In this document: positions 52,087-60,405 of the stretch, piece after piece
How positions within the stretch are numbered: position 1 is the stretch's first letter
Layout: every line of letters begins with the position of its first letter
Source: CAMQRS01 sp964370645
Lineage (GTDB): Bacteria; Bacillota_I; Bacilli_A; Erysipelotrichales; Erysipelotrichaceae
Direction of reading: 5' to 3'
DNA length: 64,000 bases
Assembly: GCA_964370645.1 (NCBI GenBank)
Contig: CAYJJS010000007.1
Coordinates: 1 to 64,000 of the forward strand
Notes under the pieces: generated by a model
Seen by the model: the letters and a program-made list of their open reading frames with translations, nothing else
The model's database searches: none
What the model was told of the DNA's origin: nothing
Position numbers and translations under genes: made by a program

Positions 52087-53304
52087 ATGAAGAAGATATT
52101 TAAAAAAGAGTATTTGTTTTTACGAGTGGCTATCGGTTTTATCGTAGGAATCATTTTGGGGATGCTACTTCCAGAGTTTAGTATTGCGACGAAGGTTGTA
52201 GGTGATATTTATTTGAATTTAATCAAATTAATGATTATACCAATTGTGAGTGTGGCAGTCTTTTGTGGGATTGCGAATATTAGTGATGGAACATTATTGA
52301 AAAAAATAGGGTTTCGCACAGTTTTGATATATGTAGTTTTATTTGTAGTGTCTGCTGTAATTTCATTGACATTAGCATGGATCATTCGTCCTGGTTTAAA
52401 TACGGTGTTTGAAAATGCGCCAAGCTATGCTGGAGAGTTTACTACACCAACGGTGGAAAGTTTCTTGTTGAATATATTTCCAACAAACATTATATCTGCA
52501 GCAGCAGAAGGTAGTACTTTGCCAGTGATTATTTTTATGATTATATTTGCGATTGCGGTTTTATCAATCAAAGAAAAGGGAAAACCAGTTATTGAGTTTG
52601 TCAATTCTTTATCGGAGGCATTCTTCAAAATGCTTGGGTATTTTATGGAGTTATCACCAATTGGAGTATTATCGCTGATGGCGTTTTCCATTGCACAATA
52701 CGGTGCAGGTATTTTTGGCGCTTTAGCAAAATATATATTAACTTGTTGGTTAGCATGTTTTGTTGTATACCTAGTTGTTATGGTTCTTCCTGTATGGTTG
52801 TATACAGGGGTAAAGCCACTTACCTTTATGAAACATAGCTTTAAAGTTGCTTTAGTAACATTAGCGACTACTAGTTCAGCAGCAGCGTTGCCAACAACAA
52901 TCTCAGTAAGTGTTGATGATTTAAAAGCACCAAAAGGGATTTCACAGTTTACATTGCCTTTGGGGTGTACGATTAATATGTGTGGTGGAGCTGTTTCATT
53001 TTGTTGTTTAGCAGTGTTTGTATCTGATTTTTATGGTTTGAATATGGAGTTATCTACAATCATCTTTTTAATTGGTGTAGCTACTTTGTTGAATATGGCA
53101 GCACCGGGAATTCCAGGTGGTGGAATTGTATTGGGGGCCTCATTTTTATCGATTGTTGGCTTACCATTCGACCTAATGGGTCCAATTAGTGGTTTTTATA
53201 GATTATTAGATATGGCATTTACAACGATTAACGTACAAGGAGATTTGGCTGCGAATTTACTAGTTGCGAAAAGTATTGGTGAATATGACGGGTCTTCTGT
53301 ATAA
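52087..53304 (+). CDS. Dicarboxylate/amino acid:cation symporter (DAACS/GltP family)
   Basis: This 405-residue membrane protein has eight or so helices and the family's re-entrant loops: a Ser-rich hairpin TLATTSSAAALPTTI and the region GCTINMCGGAV. Usual members have NMDGT in the latter, so the Asp is Cys (C299) and Thr is Gly here. The final helix has TTINVQGDLAANLLVAK. Family members take up glutamate, aspartate, C4-dicarboxylates or serine with Na+ or H+. ATG 52087 follows AAAAGGAGAG; the longer frame upstream lacks a ribosome site. The next gene overlaps its stop by one base. Confidence 0.88.
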   Translation: MKKIFKKEYLFLRVAIGFIVGIILGMLLPEFSIATKVVGDIYLNLIKLMIIPIVSVAVFCGIANISDGTLLKKIGFRTVLIYVVLFVVSAVISLTLAWIIRPGLNTVFENAPSYAGEFTTPTVESFLLNIFPTNIISAAAEGSTLPVIIFMIIFAIAVLSIKEKGKPVIEFVNSLSEAFFKMLGYFMELSPIGVLSLMAFSIAQYGAGIFGALAKYILTCWLACFVVYLVVMVLPVWLYTGVKPLTFMKHSFKVALVTLATTSSAAALPTTISVSVDDLKAPKGISQFTLPLGCTINMCGGAVSFCCLAVFVSDFYGLNMELSTIIFLIGVATLLNMAAPGIPGGGIVLGASFLSIVGLPFDLMGPISGFYRLLDMAFTTINVQGDLAANLLVAKSIGEYDGSSV

Positions 53305-53861
53305 TGAGTAAGATTAAAATTGGATACCAAGGAATGTTGGGAAGTAATTCTTATGTTGCAGCACAACAATTAGCGCATTTGCATGGATTTATGGATGTGC
53401 AATATATAGCTTTGGTACAATCACAAAAAGTAGTTGATGCATTGTTGAAAAAAGAAGTAGATTATGGAGTACTAGCAATAAAAAATACGTTAGGAGGAGA
53501 AGTAATCGAGACAAAAAATGCGTTAGCAGGTATTACCTATACCTGTTTACAACAAACAACTTTACAAATTCAACATCATTTGTATAGTATAGATGAAAGT
53601 AGTGATATACAGGTTGTAGCATCGCATGTGCAGGCATTATTGCAGTGTAAAAATGCATTGCAAACACAATATCCAGATGCACAATGGCAAGAGTTAGAGG
53701 ATACTGCTATTGGAGCTAAATATATATCTGAACATGTGTTAGATAAGCACTGTGGTGTGTTGTGTAGGCATGAAGCAGGACAAATGTATGGGCTTGTTTT
53801 ACGTGAAGAATGTATGCAGGATGATGAAAACAATTTTACTGATTTCATTTTAATACAATAA
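53304..53861 (+). CDS. Prephenate-dehydratase-like (periplasmic-binding-fold) protein without ACT domain
   Basis: This 185-residue protein resembles the PDT catalytic domain: GYQGMLGSNSYVAAQQL at the start, DYGVLAIKNTLGGEVIET (compare the ENS/ENT-GG loop), and the C-terminal NFTDFILIQ in place of the usual N-x-TRF. The catalytic-region Arg is replaced by Asp and no ACT regulatory domain follows, so prephenate dehydratase activity is doubtful. It is coupled by one-base overlap to the symporter gene, which suggests a related ligand, perhaps an amino acid. Function uncertain. Confidence 0.65.
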   Translation: MSKIKIGYQGMLGSNSYVAAQQLAHLHGFMDVQYIALVQSQKVVDALLKKEVDYGVLAIKNTLGGEVIETKNALAGITYTCLQQTTLQIQHHLYSIDESSDIQVVASHVQALLQCKNALQTQYPDAQWQELEDTAIGAKYISEHVLDKHCGVLCRHEAGQMYGLVLREECMQDDENNFTDFILIQ

Positions 53862-53887
53862 AAGTATATTCGATAATGCATGGTAAA

Positions 53888-53921
53888 AATCTACTGCTAT
53901 AAAGAGCGGTAGATTTTTTTG
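53888..53921 (+). terminator. Intrinsic terminator after the PDT-like gene
   Basis: AATCTAC-GCT and AGC-GTAGATT, with one mismatch, are followed by seven T residues. Confidence 0.85.
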
Positions 53922-53945
53922 TATTTATTCATATTCATTGAATTG

Positions 53946-53981
53946 GTAAACGTTTACAAAGAAATAAAAGTTTGTTAAAAT
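53946..53981 (+). promoter_or_regulatory. Promoter of the hydrogenase-like operon with a palindromic operator over the -35 box
   Basis: TTTACA (53953-53958) and TAAAAT (53976-53981) are 17 bases apart. The perfect palindrome GTAAACGTTTAC (53946-53957) overlaps the -35 box. Its CG centre resembles LacI/CcpA-family operators, and the extended site differs from the cre consensus by one fixed base. A regulator bound there would exclude RNA polymerase. Confidence 0.65.
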
Positions 53982-54011
53982 ATTAACAAGTAGACATATG
54001 AGGAGAAGAAC

Positions 54012-54251
54012 ATGAAAGTTAAGGTTTGTATTGGAAGCTCGTGTCATTTGAAGGGGTCTAAAGATGTGGTTGATGCACTTCAAGATTTAATTAAAAAACA
54101 CGATTTACAGAATAAAATTAGATTGTCAGGTGCTTTTTGCATGGCAAATTGTCAAGAAGGTGTATGTGTTAGCGTGAATGATATTATACATTCAGTTAAG
54201 CCAGGTCAAGAAGAGTTGTTTTTTCAAAAAGAAATACTTCAAAAAGTATAA
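54012..54251 (+). CDS. Thioredoxin-like [2Fe-2S] ferredoxin (NuoE/HndA C-terminal type)
   Basis: This 79-residue protein matches the thioredoxin-like 2Fe-2S domain of NuoE and HndA. The four cluster cysteines follow the pattern C-x4-C (CIGSSC, residues 6-11) and C-x3-C (CMANC, about 43-47). It lacks the N-terminal helical part of NuoE, so it is a free-standing electron carrier. It is first in an operon with two hydrogenase homologues and a phosphatase; 15 bases separate it from the next gene. It probably passes electrons to or from those proteins. GAGGAGAAG precedes the ATG. Confidence 0.88.
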   Translation: MKVKVCIGSSCHLKGSKDVVDALQDLIKKHDLQNKIRLSGAFCMANCQEGVCVSVNDIIHSVKPGQEELFFQKEILQKV

Positions 54252-54266
54252 TAGAGGGAATCGTGT

Positions 54267-55949
54267 ATGACTAAGTATCTTAAATTAAAAAAATCGAATT
54301 GTAAGAATTGTTATAAGTGCATACGTTGTTGTCCAGTTAAATCGATACGATTTTCAGGTGGGCAAGCCAAGATAATAGATAAAGAGTGTATTTTGTGTGG
54401 ACAATGTTTCGTGAATTGCCCGCAAAATGCAAAGGAAATTGAAAGTAGTATTGAGGCAAGTAAGGTGCATATTCATTCGGGTATGCCAGTTATTGCATCG
54501 ATTGCTCCTGCGTTTATCGCCAATTATGATGGAGTTGGAATAGAAGTGCTTGATGGTATTTTGAAAAAACTTGGTTTTCATCATGTAGAAGAAACTGCGA
54601 TTGGTGCCACAATGGTTAAGAGTTTATATGAAAAGATGATTGTGGAGGATAAAAAAGATGTGCTTATTACCTCTTCCTGTCATTCTGTGAATTTGTTAGT
54701 CCAAAAATATTATCCGGATTTGTTATCGTATTTAGCTGATGTGGTATCTCCTATGCAGGCACACGCTTTGGATATTAAGAAAAGATATCCGAACGCTAAG
54801 GTTATTTTTATTGGTCCTTGTGTAGCAAAAAAGGATGAAGCGGGTTATTACGAAGGGATTGTTGATGAAGTTTTAACGTTTGAGGAGCTGAGTCAATGGG
54901 TTCATCAAGAGGGAATGGAAATAATGAAGGAAGGAATAAGGGAAGAGAATGAATCTAGTTTAGCTAGATTTTTTCCAACTGCTGGGGGGATTTTAAAGAC
55001 GATTACGAATAGAGATCCTAATTACGCATATTTCGCAGTTGACGGTATTGAAAGTTGTATGAAAGTATTGGATGAAATACGCGAAGGAACAGTACGAAAA
55101 TGTTTAATTGAGATGTCTGCTTGTGTAGGAAGTTGCATAGGTGGTCCGGTTATGGAAAAAAATAGGAAAAATTCTATTGCTGATAATTTGCTTATCAAGG
55201 AATATGCTGGTGAAAAAGACTTTGAGGTATCTTGTTTATCTGAAAAGCAACTACAAAAACAATTTGCTCCAATTAGATGTAATAATGTAGCCCCATCAAA
55301 TGAAGATATCGAAAAAATATTAAAGCAAATTGGGAAAGAAACGAAGAGTGATGAGCTGAATTGTGGATCATGTGGTTATAGCTCGTGTAGAGAAAAGGCA
55401 CAAGCTGTGTACCATGCAAAAGCTGACTTAACAATGTGTTTGCCTTTTTTAAGTGAAAAAGCAGAAACATTTTCTGAATTAATAGTTAACAATTCACCCA
55501 ATGCTATTATTGTCTTAAATGATAATTTGGAGGTTCAAAGGGCAAATCAGTCTTCTGTAAAATTACTAAATTTACGATCTCAACAAGATATTTTAGGTGA
55601 ACATATTATCAAAGTTCTAGATCCAAATGATTTTATAAGTGTTCTTCAAAGTGGAATTGCTATAAAAGACAAAGAAGTATATTTGCCTGAGTATAACAAA
55701 TATGTTCACCAAACTATTATTTTTGATAAACATTATAAGATGCTTGTTTGTATTATGCGAGATGTCACAGAAAAAGAAGAGGAAAGAGCGAAAAAGGAAG
55801 CGATGATTAAAAAAACAGTAGAAACAACGGATAAAGTGATAGAAAAACAAATGCGTGTTGTCCATGAAATCGCCTCTTTGTTAGGAGAGACTGCAGCAGA
55901 GACAAAAATTGCATTAACAAAGCTAAAGGGGTCGATTGAAGATGATTAA
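54267..55949 (+). CDS. Sensory-type (group C-like) [FeFe]-hydrogenase homologue with PAS domain
   Basis: This 560-residue protein has two N-terminal 4Fe-4S motifs (CKNCYKCIRCCP and CILCGQCFVNCP) and a hydrogenase H-cluster domain. A 4Fe-4S motif CGSCGYSSC near residue 366 and a PAS domain (about 405-500) follow, then a C-terminal helix. H-cluster signatures are L1 TSSCHS (C138), L2 GPCVAKKDE and L3 EMSACVGSCIGG; all four cluster cysteines are kept. The proton-relay Cys of catalytic enzymes (TSCCP) is Ser137. Family knowledge links this layout to HydS sensors that detect H2 or redox state and signal onwards. The phosphatase gene overlapping its 3' end by eight bases is the likely output. Confidence 0.85.
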   Translation: MTKYLKLKKSNCKNCYKCIRCCPVKSIRFSGGQAKIIDKECILCGQCFVNCPQNAKEIESSIEASKVHIHSGMPVIASIAPAFIANYDGVGIEVLDGILKKLGFHHVEETAIGATMVKSLYEKMIVEDKKDVLITSSCHSVNLLVQKYYPDLLSYLADVVSPMQAHALDIKKRYPNAKVIFIGPCVAKKDEAGYYEGIVDEVLTFEELSQWVHQEGMEIMKEGIREENESSLARFFPTAGGILKTITNRDPNYAYFAVDGIESCMKVLDEIREGTVRKCLIEMSACVGSCIGGPVMEKNRKNSIADNLLIKEYAGEKDFEVSCLSEKQLQKQFAPIRCNNVAPSNEDIEKILKQIGKETKSDELNCGSCGYSSCREKAQAVYHAKADLTMCLPFLSEKAETFSELIVNNSPNAIIVLNDNLEVQRANQSSVKLLNLRSQQDILGEHIIKVLDPNDFISVLQSGIAIKDKEVYLPEYNKYVHQTIIFDKHYKMLVCIMRDVTEKEEERAKKEAMIKKTVETTDKVIEKQMRVVHEIASLLGETAAETKIALTKLKGSIEDD

Positions 55950-57117
55950 TTTATGTCCAGATATTGGTTTCAGCAGCTTAAATAAATATGGTGAGGAGTT
56001 GTGCGGTGATCAAGTTTGTGTAGTTGAAAGTGCAGATGGATCTACTACTGTTGTTTTAGCTGATGGACTTGGAAGTGGGGTGAAAGCAAATATACTATCT
56101 ACTTTGACTGCGAAGATTATATCGACAATGATTTCAGAGGGGTTAAGTATCATTGATTGTGTCGAGACAATTGCAGATACACTTCCAGTGTGTGCTACTA
56201 GAGGAGTAGCATATTCCACGTTTACCATAGTGAGAATACTTAGTGCAAATAAAGTTGCAGAAATTATTCAATATGATAATCCGAAGGTTATTTTGTTTAG
56301 GGATGCAAAAAATTATGAATTTAATTATAGTGAAACGATTATAAATGGTAAAAAGATTTCAATGTCCAGTATAGAATTACAGGAAAATGATACATTTTTT
56401 TTGATGAGTGATGGTTGTATTCATGCAGGTGTAGGGAAGGTATTAAATTTTGGTTGGGAAAGGTCAAATATTATTGAATACTTAGAGCCAATTTGTAATG
56501 TGGGGTTTGCTGCTAAGACGTTGAACACTGTGCTTTTAAATGAATGTTATTCCCTGTATGGAGGGAAACCGGGCGATGACACAACAGCTTGTACGATTAA
56601 GATGAGAAAGAGGGTTCCGATGAATTTAATCATTGGACCACCATCTAATCGAAATGATGCGGATAGAATGATGTCTTTGTTTTTTTCTAAAGAGGGAAAA
56701 CATATTATTTGTGGTGGAACAACAGCAAGCATAGCTGCGAAATTTTTAAATAAAGAGCTTATTCCATCACTTAACTTTACTTGTTCAGATGTGCCACCTA
56801 CAGCAGAAATTGAGGGTGTGGATTTGGTTACTGAAGGTGTTATAACAATCAATAAAGTGTTGATGTATGCAATAGATTATGCAAAAGATAATCTCTATTA
56901 TTCACAGTGGAGTGTAAGTAAAGATGGGGCTTCCGCCATTGCTAGACTACTGTTTGAAGAGGCAACAGATATTCATTTTTATGTGGGAAAGGCAATTAAT
57001 CCAGCACATCAAAATCCTGATTTGCCGATTAATTTTAATATAAAAATGCAACTTATTGATGAGTTGGCAAACTGTTTAAATACGATAGGTAAAAATATTA
57101 AAGTGAGCTATTTTTAG
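55942..57117 (+). CDS. SpoIIE/PP2C-type serine phosphatase with C-terminal domain of unknown function
   Basis: This 391-residue protein has an N-terminal SpoIIE-like phosphatase domain with metal-binding motifs LADGLGSG, LMSDGCIHAG and GGKPGDDTTAC. It is followed from about residue 230 by a second domain (NLIIGPPSNRNDADRMMS, IICGGTTASIAAKFL) that I do not recognise. ATG 55942 is nine bases from AAAGGGGT and overlaps the HydS-like stop (ATGATTAA); an in-frame TTG at 55936 is less likely. In similar operons such phosphatases are thought to carry the output of the sensory hydrogenase. The target phosphoprotein is not in the window. Confidence 0.82.
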   Translation: MINLCPDIGFSSLNKYGEELCGDQVCVVESADGSTTVVLADGLGSGVKANILSTLTAKIISTMISEGLSIIDCVETIADTLPVCATRGVAYSTFTIVRILSANKVAEIIQYDNPKVILFRDAKNYEFNYSETIINGKKISMSSIELQENDTFFLMSDGCIHAGVGKVLNFGWERSNIIEYLEPICNVGFAAKTLNTVLLNECYSLYGGKPGDDTTACTIKMRKRVPMNLIIGPPSNRNDADRMMSLFFSKEGKHIICGGTTASIAAKFLNKELIPSLNFTCSDVPPTAEIEGVDLVTEGVITINKVLMYAIDYAKDNLYYSQWSVSKDGASAIARLLFEEATDIHFYVGKAINPAHQNPDLPINFNIKMQLIDELANCLNTIGKNIKVSYF

Positions 57118-57127
57118 AAGGGGGATA

Positions 57128-58558
57128 ATGGATATGAAAACATTCGACACGAAGGTACAGTATATAAAGTATAAAGTTTTAAGGGAAGTGTCTAGACATG
57201 CTTGGAACAATACTCTTCAGGAAAATATTACAGATATTCCCAAACAAATTGTAACGGGTAAAGAATCTACTGTTCGCTGTTGTGTATATAAAGAAAGAGC
57301 GATTTTAGCGGAACGCGTCAAATTAGCGATGGGAGGGGACAAATTCAATCCAAATGTTATTGAGGTGATTGATATTGCTTGTGATGAATGTCCTGTTTCA
57401 GGGTTTAGTGTAACGTCTTCTTGTAGAGGATGTCTTTCACATAGGTGTAAAGAAGCGTGTCGATTTAATGCAATTTCTTTTGATGAAAATTATGTCGCCC
57501 AAATTGATGAAGAAAAATGTAGAGATTGTGGTGCGTGCGCAAAAGTATGTCCATATCATGCTATCATCAGTCGAAAAAGACCATGTGAAAGTGCTTGTAA
57601 AACAAAAGCTATACAAAAGGCGAAAGATAATAGTGCAGAAATTATCAATGAAAAATGTATTGCTTGTGGTGCCTGTGTATATCAATGTCCATTCGGATCT
57701 ATTGCGGATAAATCGTTCATATTGAATGTTATAGATATTATCAAAAATGCTAAGGGGAATAGAAAATATAAAGTATATGCGGTAGTAGCGCCTTCCATTT
57801 CTAGTCAATTTTTACATGCTAATCTTGGTCAAGTGATTAGTGGAATGAAAGAGTTGGGATTTCATACTATTGTAGAAGCAGCACTTGGCGCCGACGCTGT
57901 AGCATTGGAGGAATCTAGAGAACTTATAGAAAAAAAGTTTTTAACGAGTTCTTGTTGTCCGGCATTTGTGATGTACATTGAACAAAACTTCCCAGACTTT
58001 GTGCAACATATTTCACATAACTTGTCGCCTATGGCAAGGATATCGAAATATATCAAAGAGACAGATCCAACAGCAAAGGTTGTTTTTATAGGGCCATGTA
58101 CAGCTAAGAAAATGGAATTTCAGTCGAAAAATGTTTCCGCTTATGTTGATAGTGTTTTAACATTTGAAGAATTGCAAGCACTATTTGATAGTCGTGATTT
58201 AAATTTAGAGAAACTACCTGTCGATGTACTAGATAATGCTTCCTATTTTGGTCGTATTTTTGCTAGAAGTGGGGGGTTATCCGATGCAGTTGCACAAGCA
58301 ATAAAAGAACAAGCCTTAGTATTCGATCTAAAAGCAGAAAAATGTGATGGAATAGAAGCTTGTAAGGTAGCGATATTAAAATCTTCTAAAAATTTAATTG
58401 ACGCAAATTTTATTGAAGGAATGGCCTGTGTTGGAGGTTGCATTGGAGGTGCGGGTTGTTTGACACACGGTCCAAAAGATAAAACTGCAGTGGATGAATA
58501 TGGTAAACTAGCATTTGAAAAAACTCTATTAGAAGCAGTCAAGTTGATGGATATATAG
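57128..58558 (+). CDS. Monomeric [FeFe] hydrogenase, group B-like
   Basis: This 476-residue protein has a Cys-rich N-terminal part with several 4Fe-4S motifs (CRDCGACAKVCP, CIACGACVYQCP and CRGCLSHRCKEAC). The full H-cluster domain has L1 TSSCCPAF with C276-C277, L2 GPCTAKKME and L3 GMACVGGCIGGAGC. The proton-relay Cys is present, so catalysis is plausible. Group B enzymes are widespread in Firmicutes and their physiological direction is unresolved. Start ATG 57128 or 57134 (better spaced from AAGGGGG). Maturation genes hydE, hydF and hydG are not in the window. It is the last gene of the operon. Confidence 0.88.
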   Translation: MDMKTFDTKVQYIKYKVLREVSRHAWNNTLQENITDIPKQIVTGKESTVRCCVYKERAILAERVKLAMGGDKFNPNVIEVIDIACDECPVSGFSVTSSCRGCLSHRCKEACRFNAISFDENYVAQIDEEKCRDCGACAKVCPYHAIISRKRPCESACKTKAIQKAKDNSAEIINEKCIACGACVYQCPFGSIADKSFILNVIDIIKNAKGNRKYKVYAVVAPSISSQFLHANLGQVISGMKELGFHTIVEAALGADAVALEESRELIEKKFLTSSCCPAFVMYIEQNFPDFVQHISHNLSPMARISKYIKETDPTAKVVFIGPCTAKKMEFQSKNVSAYVDSVLTFEELQALFDSRDLNLEKLPVDVLDNASYFGRIFARSGGLSDAVAQAIKEQALVFDLKAEKCDGIEACKVAILKSSKNLIDANFIEGMACVGGCIGGAGCLTHGPKDKTAVDEYGKLAFEKTLLEAVKLMDI

Positions 58559-58590
58559 TGTGTAAAAAACATATATCATCGGAATACAAT

Positions 58591-58617
58591 AAAAGTGTAG
58601 CAATTTGCTACACTTTT
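58591..58617. terminator. Bidirectional terminator between the hydrogenase and aminotransferase genes
   Basis: AAAAGTGTAGCAA and TTGCTACACTTTT pair almost perfectly, with A-run and T-run outside. The stop codon of the minus-strand aminotransferase lies in it. Confidence 0.88.
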
Positions 58618-59792
58618 TCTTCGTCTAAATATTTAATATTAATTAAAAATTGTTTTATACGTTTCATTGCGACACGGATTTCATCAATGCTATATGCGTA
58701 AGAAACTCGAATAAACCCCTCACCAGCATCCCCAAATGCTGTTCCAGGTACACAAGCTACTTTTTGGTCTTCTAATAAGCGCTCACAAAATTGTTCGCTA
58801 CTCATATTTGTGCTTGATATATCGGGGAAAATATAAAACGCCCCTTTTGGTATGTGTGTCTTGATGTTTAAATCATTAAATGCTTTAGTAATGAAATTGC
58901 GTCTTGCTAAATATTGAATACGCATTTCTTCTACTGCATTAGAACCAAATTTTAAGGCTTCAATAGCTGCATATTGTGAAGTGATTGGAGCACACATAAT
59001 AACGTATTGATGAATTTTATTAATTTGTGCAATCAATTCTTCATTACCCATTAAATAACCTAAACGCCAACCAGTCATTGAGAAACCTTTAGAGAATCCA
59101 TTAATGATTAATACTTGATCTCGAATTTGAGGGAAGTGTGCTAGCGAAGCGTGACTACCTTCATAGATTAAATCACAGTATATTTCATCACTCAATACCA
59201 TAATGTTGTGTTTTTTAATAATCTCAACCAGTGGGGCATAATCATCGTGTTCCATAACTCCCCCAGTTGGATTGTTTGGAAAGTTCAATAAGATGGCTTT
59301 TGTCTTTTCGCTAATACAAGCAAGAAGTGCTTCAGGAGTGATTTTGAAGTTGTTTTCACTAGTTAGTGCTAGAGGAACAACGACACCCCCAGCTAATTGA
59401 ACACCCGGTTCATAGGCAACATAAGAAGGTGTTGGAACGATAACTTCATCCCCTTCATCTACTAATGCACGTAATGCAATATCGATTGCTTCACTTCCAC
59501 CTACTGTAATGATAACTTCTTCAGGGGTGTAAGACAGATTGAATTTTTCTTTTTGAAACGCACAGATTTCTTTGCGTAGCGCAGGTAGTCCTTGATTTGC
59601 TGTATACGTAGTTTTTCCTGCTTCAATACTGTAAATGGCAGCGGCACGTATTTGCCAAGGAGTGTCGAAATCAGGTTCTCCAACCCCTAAAGAGACAACT
59701 CCCTCCACTTGGTTTGCTAAATCAAAAAAACGGCGAATACCACTTGGTTTGATTGATTGTACTTTTTTACTTAATACTTTACTATAGTCCAT
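58608..59792 (-). CDS. Class I/II PLP-dependent aminotransferase
   Basis: This 394-residue enzyme of the aspartate/aromatic aminotransferase fold has VSLGVGEPDFDTP, the cofactor region NFPNNPTGGVM, SDEIYCDLIYEG and the PLP lysine in NGFSKGFSMTGWRLGY. The C-terminal Arg for the carboxylate is in GFIRVSYA. PatA-like enzymes act on aromatic or broad amino acids; the substrate is not determined. Its ATG shares a base with the stop of the Lrp-type regulator gene, which may control it in response to an amino acid. Confidence 0.93.
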   Translation of the reverse strand: MDYSKVLSKKVQSIKPSGIRRFFDLANQVEGVVSLGVGEPDFDTPWQIRAAAIYSIEAGKTTYTANQGLPALRKEICAFQKEKFNLSYTPEEVIITVGGSEAIDIALRALVDEGDEVIVPTPSYVAYEPGVQLAGGVVVPLALTSENNFKITPEALLACISEKTKAILLNFPNNPTGGVMEHDDYAPLVEIIKKHNIMVLSDEIYCDLIYEGSHASLAHFPQIRDQVLIINGFSKGFSMTGWRLGYLMGNEELIAQINKIHQYVIMCAPITSQYAAIEALKFGSNAVEEMRIQYLARRNFITKAFNDLNIKTHIPKGAFYIFPDISSTNMSSEQFCERLLEDQKVACVPGTAFGDAGEGFIRVSYAYSIDEIRVAMKRIKQFLINIKYLDEEKV

Positions 59793-60280
59793 TATGGTGT
59801 CACCACCAATCGCTCATGTTTTTCTTCATCCTCTTGGAAAATGAAACCATTTGATTTATATGTCTGCAACACAATTAGAGTGGATGTAGCTGTGATACCA
59901 TCGATACAAGCAAGTTTTGTTGCCACAAAATCTGCTATCTCTTTCATAGAGTAACCATTGATTCGCATGATGAAATCGTTTCTACCACTCATTAAATGCA
60001 TTGATTCTACTTCAGGATATTGATAAATCTTTTTGGCAATACGATCATATCCAAATTCACGTTCGGGAGTAGCATCAGCGAAGATGACTGCAGCGACCTT
60101 CTCAGTATTCGTTTTATTCCAATTAATGATTGTATGATATCCACAAATAATACGTTCTTGTTGTAATTCACTTAATTTATTTAAGACAGATTGTTCATCA
60201 CTTTGTAATATATCAGCTAGTGTACGAGTGTCGTAATTTGCTTTTCTTTCTAATAATGCTAATAGTTGTTCATCTTTCAT
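59792..60280 (-). CDS. Lrp/AsnC family transcriptional regulator
   Basis: This 162-residue protein has an N-terminal helix-turn-helix (DTRTLADILQSDEQSVLNKLSELQQERIIC region) and a C-terminal RAM/ligand domain (VESMHLMSGRNDFIMRING). Lrp-family proteins sense amino acids. It is coupled to the aminotransferase gene and divergent from comFA. The ribosome site on the minus strand is TAGGAGGA. Autoregulation and control of the aminotransferase are likely by analogy. Confidence 0.9.
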   Translation of the reverse strand: MKDEQLLALLERKANYDTRTLADILQSDEQSVLNKLSELQQERIICGYHTIINWNKTNTEKVAAVIFADATPEREFGYDRIAKKIYQYPEVESMHLMSGRNDFIMRINGYSMKEIADFVATKLACIDGITATSTLIVLQTYKSNGFIFQEDEEKHERLVVTP

Positions 60281-60405
60281 AGTCTATTCATCCTCCTATA
60301 TAGTATAGTTTACTCTTTTCATCTATATTAGTAAATAATTTTTTGTTTGTACAATTGTTAGGGTTTCCCATTTATTTTGTATATATATCATGTGAGGAGG
60401 TGTTG

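Noticed and set aside
54267..55949. Catalytic hydrogenase function for the PAS-containing protein
   Set aside because: The proton-relay Cys is Ser and the PAS domain plus phosphatase partner fit a sensor better, though weak activity cannot be excluded.
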